Of a stretch of 37,122 nucleotides of DNA, positions 33,548 through 37,122 are shown one piece after another. The stretch lies in contig JABSRG010000036.1 of NCBI GenBank assembly GCA_013215165.1, positions 1 to 37,122 of the forward strand. The letters are read 5' to 3'. The notes under the pieces are model-generated. The model did not search any database and was not told where the DNA came from. It saw only the letters and a program-made list of their open reading frames with translations. Origin of the DNA: Opitutales bacterium. GTDB taxonomy: Bacteria; Verrucomicrobiota; Verrucomicrobiia; Opitutales; JABSRG01. The stretch's first letter is position 1, and each line of letters begins with the position of its first letter. Both the position numbers and the translations under genes were made by a program.

Positions 33548-36500
33548 GTGAATCTCACTGCGTTCGCTCTCAAAAATAACCGCACGACCCTGGTCATCTA
33601 CTCAGTATTGATGCTGATGGGGTTCGCCACCTACTTCAGCATTGGCCGGCTCGAGTATCCAGAGTTTACGATCCGCAACGCCCAGATCATCACCCAGTAT
33701 CCTGGACGCAGCGCTTCGGAAGTCGAACAAGAGATCTCGATCCCTTTGGAACAAGCCGTGCGCCAGATCGCCGAGATCGACGAGGTCAACTCCACTTCGA
33801 AACCAGGCCTCTCCATCGTGAGTGTTACGGCTGGCGATGAATATTTCGACTTGGCCCCGATCTGGCAGGATATGCGGAATAGCATCGATACGATTCGGCT
33901 GCCCTCTGGAGCCTCAACGCCGTCGGTAAACGATAAAGTAGGCGACGTTTTCCCCTATGTTTATGCTCTTTCCGGCGATGGATTCAGTGACCGCGAGCTA
34001 AATGATTATGCTGAGGATATCCGCGACGATCTACTCAGCCTCGAGGGCGTTGCAAAAATTGAGATCCATGGAGAACAGGCAGAAAACATCTTCCTCGAAT
34101 TCTCGACTACCGAGCTAGCCTCCTACGGCCTATCACCCAGCAATATCCTCGGGCAGCTCAACGCACAAAACGCCGTCGCCAACAGCGGCAACGTCCTGGC
34201 GGGCACAGAACGCCTCAACCTCGTCACACTGGGAGAATTTGAATCCGTCGAAGAACTGGCTAATTACCGTATCAGCCTCCCGGGCACCACGACGCAACTG
34301 CGCATTTCTGACCTGTTTGAAGTAAAACGTGGCTACTCCGAGCCGGTCGCCGCACTCTCCCACTTCAACGGCGAGCGCGTTGTGTGCATTGCCATCTCAA
34401 TGACCGAAGGCTACGCCGTCACTGAAGTAGGTGAGCGCATCGGGGCCTTCCTCGAGGAAACAATAAACAACCTACCCATCGGCCTCACGCTCGATACGAT
34501 GTTCTACCAGCCCACGTATGTGGAGGCATCGATTCAAAACTTCGTCGTCAATTTGGGCCAGGCTTTCTTCTTCGTTGTAGTCGTCATGTTCCTCTTTGCA
34601 GGGCTCCGACTCGCTCTCATTGTTGGCGTCTTGGTCCCATCGGCTATTTTGATGACATTCGCTTTCATGCCGCAAGCTGACGTCCAGCTCGAGATGATGT
34701 CTATAGCAGCATTGATTATAGCACTGGGCCTCCTGGTCGATAATGCAGTGGTGGTTTCCGAACAGATCCTTGTTCGTCTGAACCAGGGTCAATCGCGTCG
34801 GGAAGCTGTCATCGCCGCGGGCAAAGGCTTATTAGTTCCTCTGTTAGCCGCCAGCGGCACCACCATCGCAGCATTCTCTCCCATCGCGCTCGCCCCAGGG
34901 GGAAGCAGTGAATTTACCTACAGCCTCTTCGCGGTCGTATCGATGACCCTATTATCTAGTTGGGTTATCTCGCTTACGATCATTCCCATATTTTGCTTCT
35001 ATTTCCTCAAGCCACAGAAGAAAGATACCTTTGTCGGGCAGCTATTGAGCCGCTGCTATACGCCCTACGAAGCGTTGCTGCGCCTCGTACTCAAACTGGG
35101 ATGGACGTATCCCATCCTTATCATCCTGCTCACCTTCGGGGCTGCATTCGCCTTTAAATACGTCCCCAGCATCTATTTTCCACCCAACGAACGGGGTCAA
35201 TTCATCATCGATGTGGAACTCCCCTTAGGGACAGATATTTTGCAAACCGAGCGCGCCGTCACCACACTAGAGACTTGGCTGCTCGATCAAACCGAGATGG
35301 TCGACAGCGTATCCTCCTGGATCGGTAATGGCGGACCACGCTGGTATCTATCTCTCGCCTCAGAACCGGCAAATCCCAATTATTCGCTCCTCTCTGTTTT
35401 AACAAAGACTGACGACCCGGAAGCGATTACCGCCTTGCGCGCTGAATTACGCCTGTTTGCTGAGGAAAATATGATCGGCGCTCGCGTCAGCCCCAAAGCA
35501 CTCGAAAACGGCCCCCCTGTGGGTGACCCGATTCAAATTGAGCTTACTGGTAAAGATAGCCAAACGCTCTACCAACTGCGGGATCGCATTTTCAAAGAAC
35601 TTGCTGACGTCCCCGGACTCTACGATCTTCGCGACAGCTGGGGAGCCTGGGTCAAGCAAGTCAACATCGACCCGGATCCGATCCGCTCTGCGCAACTCGG
35701 GCTGACGACCGATTCGCTGGCCCAGTCTATTAATCTCGAATACAATGGCACTGTCGCATCGGAATTCCGCGAGGGCGACAAGGCGATCCCCATCACCGTG
35801 CGCTCGCGCGAAGACTATCGCACACGACCCGAGCGCTTGAATGACCTACCCATCTTCGTCAGCGACGGCACAGTGCCACTCAGCCAAGTGGCTGACGTTT
35901 CGGTGGTATTCCAGCCGGGATCAATTATCCGAAAGGATGGTTTCCGAGAAATGGTCCTGAAGGGTAAAGTGACGGGCGCCTTCGCCTCAGATGTGCTTGC
36001 TGAGATCCAACCCCGCCTGGCTGCGCTGACTGCCGCCTCAGACTGGCCGGCCGGCTACACGATTGGCTATGGCGGTGAACAGGCAGAGAGCGCTGAATCA
36101 CAAGGCGGCATCGCTTCCGCCATGCCCATATCGATGGCGATCCTTTCGCTGATTTTAATCGCGCAGTTCAACAGTGTCCGGCGATTCGCCATCATCATGT
36201 GCACCATCCCACCCATGCTAATTGGAGTCACACCCGGCCTGCTCATCACTGGATCATCATTCGGCTTTATGACCCTACTGGGCCTCATTGCCCTACTCGG
36301 CATCATCGTGAACAATGCCATTCTCCTCATCGATGAGATCAATCTCCAACTGGAGGAAAAAGACACCCTGGTCGAAGCCATTGTCACCGCATGCCGATCG
36401 CGACTCCGCCCTATTATTTTGACTACCTGCACGACGATCGTGGGACTCATACCACTGGCCCTAGGCGGCGGTGGCATGTGGAGCTCGATGGCTTATGCTA

Positions 36501-36598
36501 TGATGTTCGGCCTCGGATTTGCGACTGCCCTGACCCTTTTACTGTGCCCCTGCCTCTTTTACCTCCTCTTCCGTAAACGATACGCGACAGCAGCTTAA
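33548..36598 (+). CDS. RND efflux transporter permease
   Basis: This 1016-residue protein is a full-length AcrB/HAE1-type RND pump with 12 membrane spans and two large periplasmic loops, starting at GTG 33548. The TM4 motif reads LGLLVDNAVVVSEQI and the TM10 motif GIIVNNAILLIDEI. Compared with AcrB (Asp407, Asp408, Lys940), the proton-relay positions appear as Asp, Asn, Asn. This variant occurs in other RND subfamilies, so it does not imply loss of function. It follows the adaptor by 20 nt and completes the tripartite pump. The substrate is unknown. Confidence 0.95.
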   Translation: MNLTAFALKNNRTTLVIYSVLMLMGFATYFSIGRLEYPEFTIRNAQIITQYPGRSASEVEQEISIPLEQAVRQIAEIDEVNSTSKPGLSIVSVTAGDEYFDLAPIWQDMRNSIDTIRLPSGASTPSVNDKVGDVFPYVYALSGDGFSDRELNDYAEDIRDDLLSLEGVAKIEIHGEQAENIFLEFSTTELASYGLSPSNILGQLNAQNAVANSGNVLAGTERLNLVTLGEFESVEELANYRISLPGTTTQLRISDLFEVKRGYSEPVAALSHFNGERVVCIAISMTEGYAVTEVGERIGAFLEETINNLPIGLTLDTMFYQPTYVEASIQNFVVNLGQAFFFVVVVMFLFAGLRLALIVGVLVPSAILMTFAFMPQADVQLEMMSIAALIIALGLLVDNAVVVSEQILVRLNQGQSRREAVIAAGKGLLVPLLAASGTTIAAFSPIALAPGGSSEFTYSLFAVVSMTLLSSWVISLTIIPIFCFYFLKPQKKDTFVGQLLSRCYTPYEALLRLVLKLGWTYPILIILLTFGAAFAFKYVPSIYFPPNERGQFIIDVELPLGTDILQTERAVTTLETWLLDQTEMVDSVSSWIGNGGPRWYLSLASEPANPNYSLLSVLTKTDDPEAITALRAELRLFAEENMIGARVSPKALENGPPVGDPIQIELTGKDSQTLYQLRDRIFKELADVPGLYDLRDSWGAWVKQVNIDPDPIRSAQLGLTTDSLAQSINLEYNGTVASEFREGDKAIPITVRSREDYRTRPERLNDLPIFVSDGTVPLSQVADVSVVFQPGSIIRKDGFREMVLKGKVTGAFASDVLAEIQPRLAALTAASDWPAGYTIGYGGEQAESAESQGGIASAMPISMAILSLILIAQFNSVRRFAIIMCTIPPMLIGVTPGLLITGSSFGFMTLLGLIALLGIIVNNAILLIDEINLQLEEKDTLVEAIVTACRSRLRPIILTTCTTIVGLIPLALGGGGMWSSMAYAMMFGLGFATALTLLLCPCLFYLLFRKRYATAA

Positions 36599-36616
36599 AA
36601 AGGCTCAAGGACTGAG

Positions 36617-36994
36617 ATGATTGAATACCTCGCCAGATTCCTGAACATCGTATTCTGGTCGCTATACGTCTTGGGGCCGCTCCTCATCACCCTCGCGCTG
36701 ATGATCGTATCTTTGGGACTGCTGGTGGGACGCATTGAAAAATGGAGCATATTTGACGCTGCCTACTGGGCCTTCATCACCGGAACTACGGTCGGTTATG
36801 GCGATATACGCCCCCTCAAAAAACGCTCGAAGATCATCTCTATCCTGATCGCGCTACTCGGTCTCATCTTCACAGGCTTCCTAGTAGCCATTGCTATCAA
36901 CACCGCTTCCATGGTCATCGATGAACTGATCACCCTCGAGATAGCCGAGAGATTTAAACAAGATGGCAAACCAGACGCCAGCGAACGTCCTTGA
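36617..36994 (+). CDS. Small two-helix potassium channel
   Basis: This 125-residue protein has a first membrane span (about residues 10-37), a pore helix and the selectivity filter TTVGYGD (57-63), then an inner helix (about 72-97) and a short charged cytoplasmic tail. This is the KcsA-type minimal K+ channel layout with no RCK domain. It starts 18 nt after the RND pump gene and may be the last gene of that operon. A functional link to efflux is only suggested by position. Confidence 0.88.
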   Translation: MIEYLARFLNIVFWSLYVLGPLLITLALMIVSLGLLVGRIEKWSIFDAAYWAFITGTTVGYGDIRPLKKRSKIISILIALLGLIFTGFLVAIAINTASMVIDELITLEIAERFKQDGKPDASERP

Positions 36995-37012
36995 ATATCA
37001 ATCCAGCTGAAC

Positions 37013-37032
37013 AATTAGCGTTCATTCGCAGA
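37013..37032. repeat. Short dispersed repeat, third copy
   Basis: ATTAGCGTTCATTCGCAGAT matches the motif at 19831-19860 and 20836-20855, 18 nt after the channel gene stop. Confidence 0.55.
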
Positions 37033-37060
37033 TCCCGATTCTATAGGGTGTAATTGAAAC

Positions 37061-37122
37061 AGCGGGGAGATTGCCCCAACTGCCTTTGTTGTTGTTGAGC
37101 CGCTCTGTCGGCTCGCGGGTTG
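37061..37122 (+). repeat. REP-like arm with CTCTGT-loop hairpin, cut by window end
   Basis: CCCCAACTGCCTTTGTTGT leads to the perfect hairpin GAGCCG-CTCTGT-CGGCTC (37097-37114). The arm resembles 17264-17302 (CTCCAACTGCCATTGTTGT then CCCG-CTCTTT-CGGG), so both belong to one family. Any inverted partner would lie beyond the window. Confidence 0.7.

Overview
The window looks like a chromosomal segment of a Verrucomicrobiota bacterium, most likely of the Opitutia/Puniceicoccales type. This rests on a giant prepilin-like protein resembling the 'Verru_Chthon cassette A' type, a SecA with a large internal insertion and no zinc-finger tail, and dispersed intergenic hairpin repeats. Taxonomy is inferred from protein style, not from a marker gene. 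All calls come from reading the sequence; no database search was run.

Layout. (1) 51-1594, minus strand: a selenium locus with a tRNA-Sec gene, a small DUF2470 protein and selD. (2) 1692-2429: a VapB/VapC-type toxin-antitoxin pair behind an inverted-repeat operator. (3) 2474-4949: a HemX/CcsA-like membrane protein, an unusually short hemA and a small exported protein. (4) 5252-10878: a two-gene unit encoding a 1624-aa prepilin-like surface or secretion protein and a 251-aa exported partner. (5) 10924-11870: tRNA-Ser(UGA) with duplicated and inverted fragments of its own 3' end, then an AP2-like DNA-binding protein. (6) 17125-11881, minus strand: a tight secA-hemC-ruvX-MBL hydrolase operon. 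(7) 19361-17426, minus strand: a 2OG-Fe(II) oxygenase followed by an adenosine/adenine deaminase. (8) 19362-24343: a plastic region with a second toxin-antitoxin pair, a scrambled YefM-YoeB locus whose toxin has lost its catalytic glutamate, three copies of a 120-165 bp repeat, and an exported helical-repeat protein. (9) 28158-24345, minus strand: yraN, then the oxidative pentose phosphate operon zwf-opcA-pgl. (10) 28464-29891: a sodium:solute symporter. (11) 30103-36994: a tripartite RND efflux operon whose outer-membrane component carries an N-terminal substrate-binding-protein-like domain, ending with a small potassium channel.

How the genes fit together. Heme synthesis is split between hemA (with hemX) and hemC (with secA). 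zwf, opcA and pgl supply NADPH. The tRNA-Sec and SelD imply active selenocysteine incorporation, although selA, selB and a selenoprotein are not in the window.

Most unusual signals: (a) a family of intergenic hairpins with a conserved CTCTGT loop and covarying stems, often as inverted pairs like REP/BIME elements; (b) the SBP-TolC fusion; (c) the decapitated YefM and catalytically altered YoeB; (d) the giant GspK-like protein and its partner; (e) a tRNA-Sec with a 7+5 acceptor-T helix.
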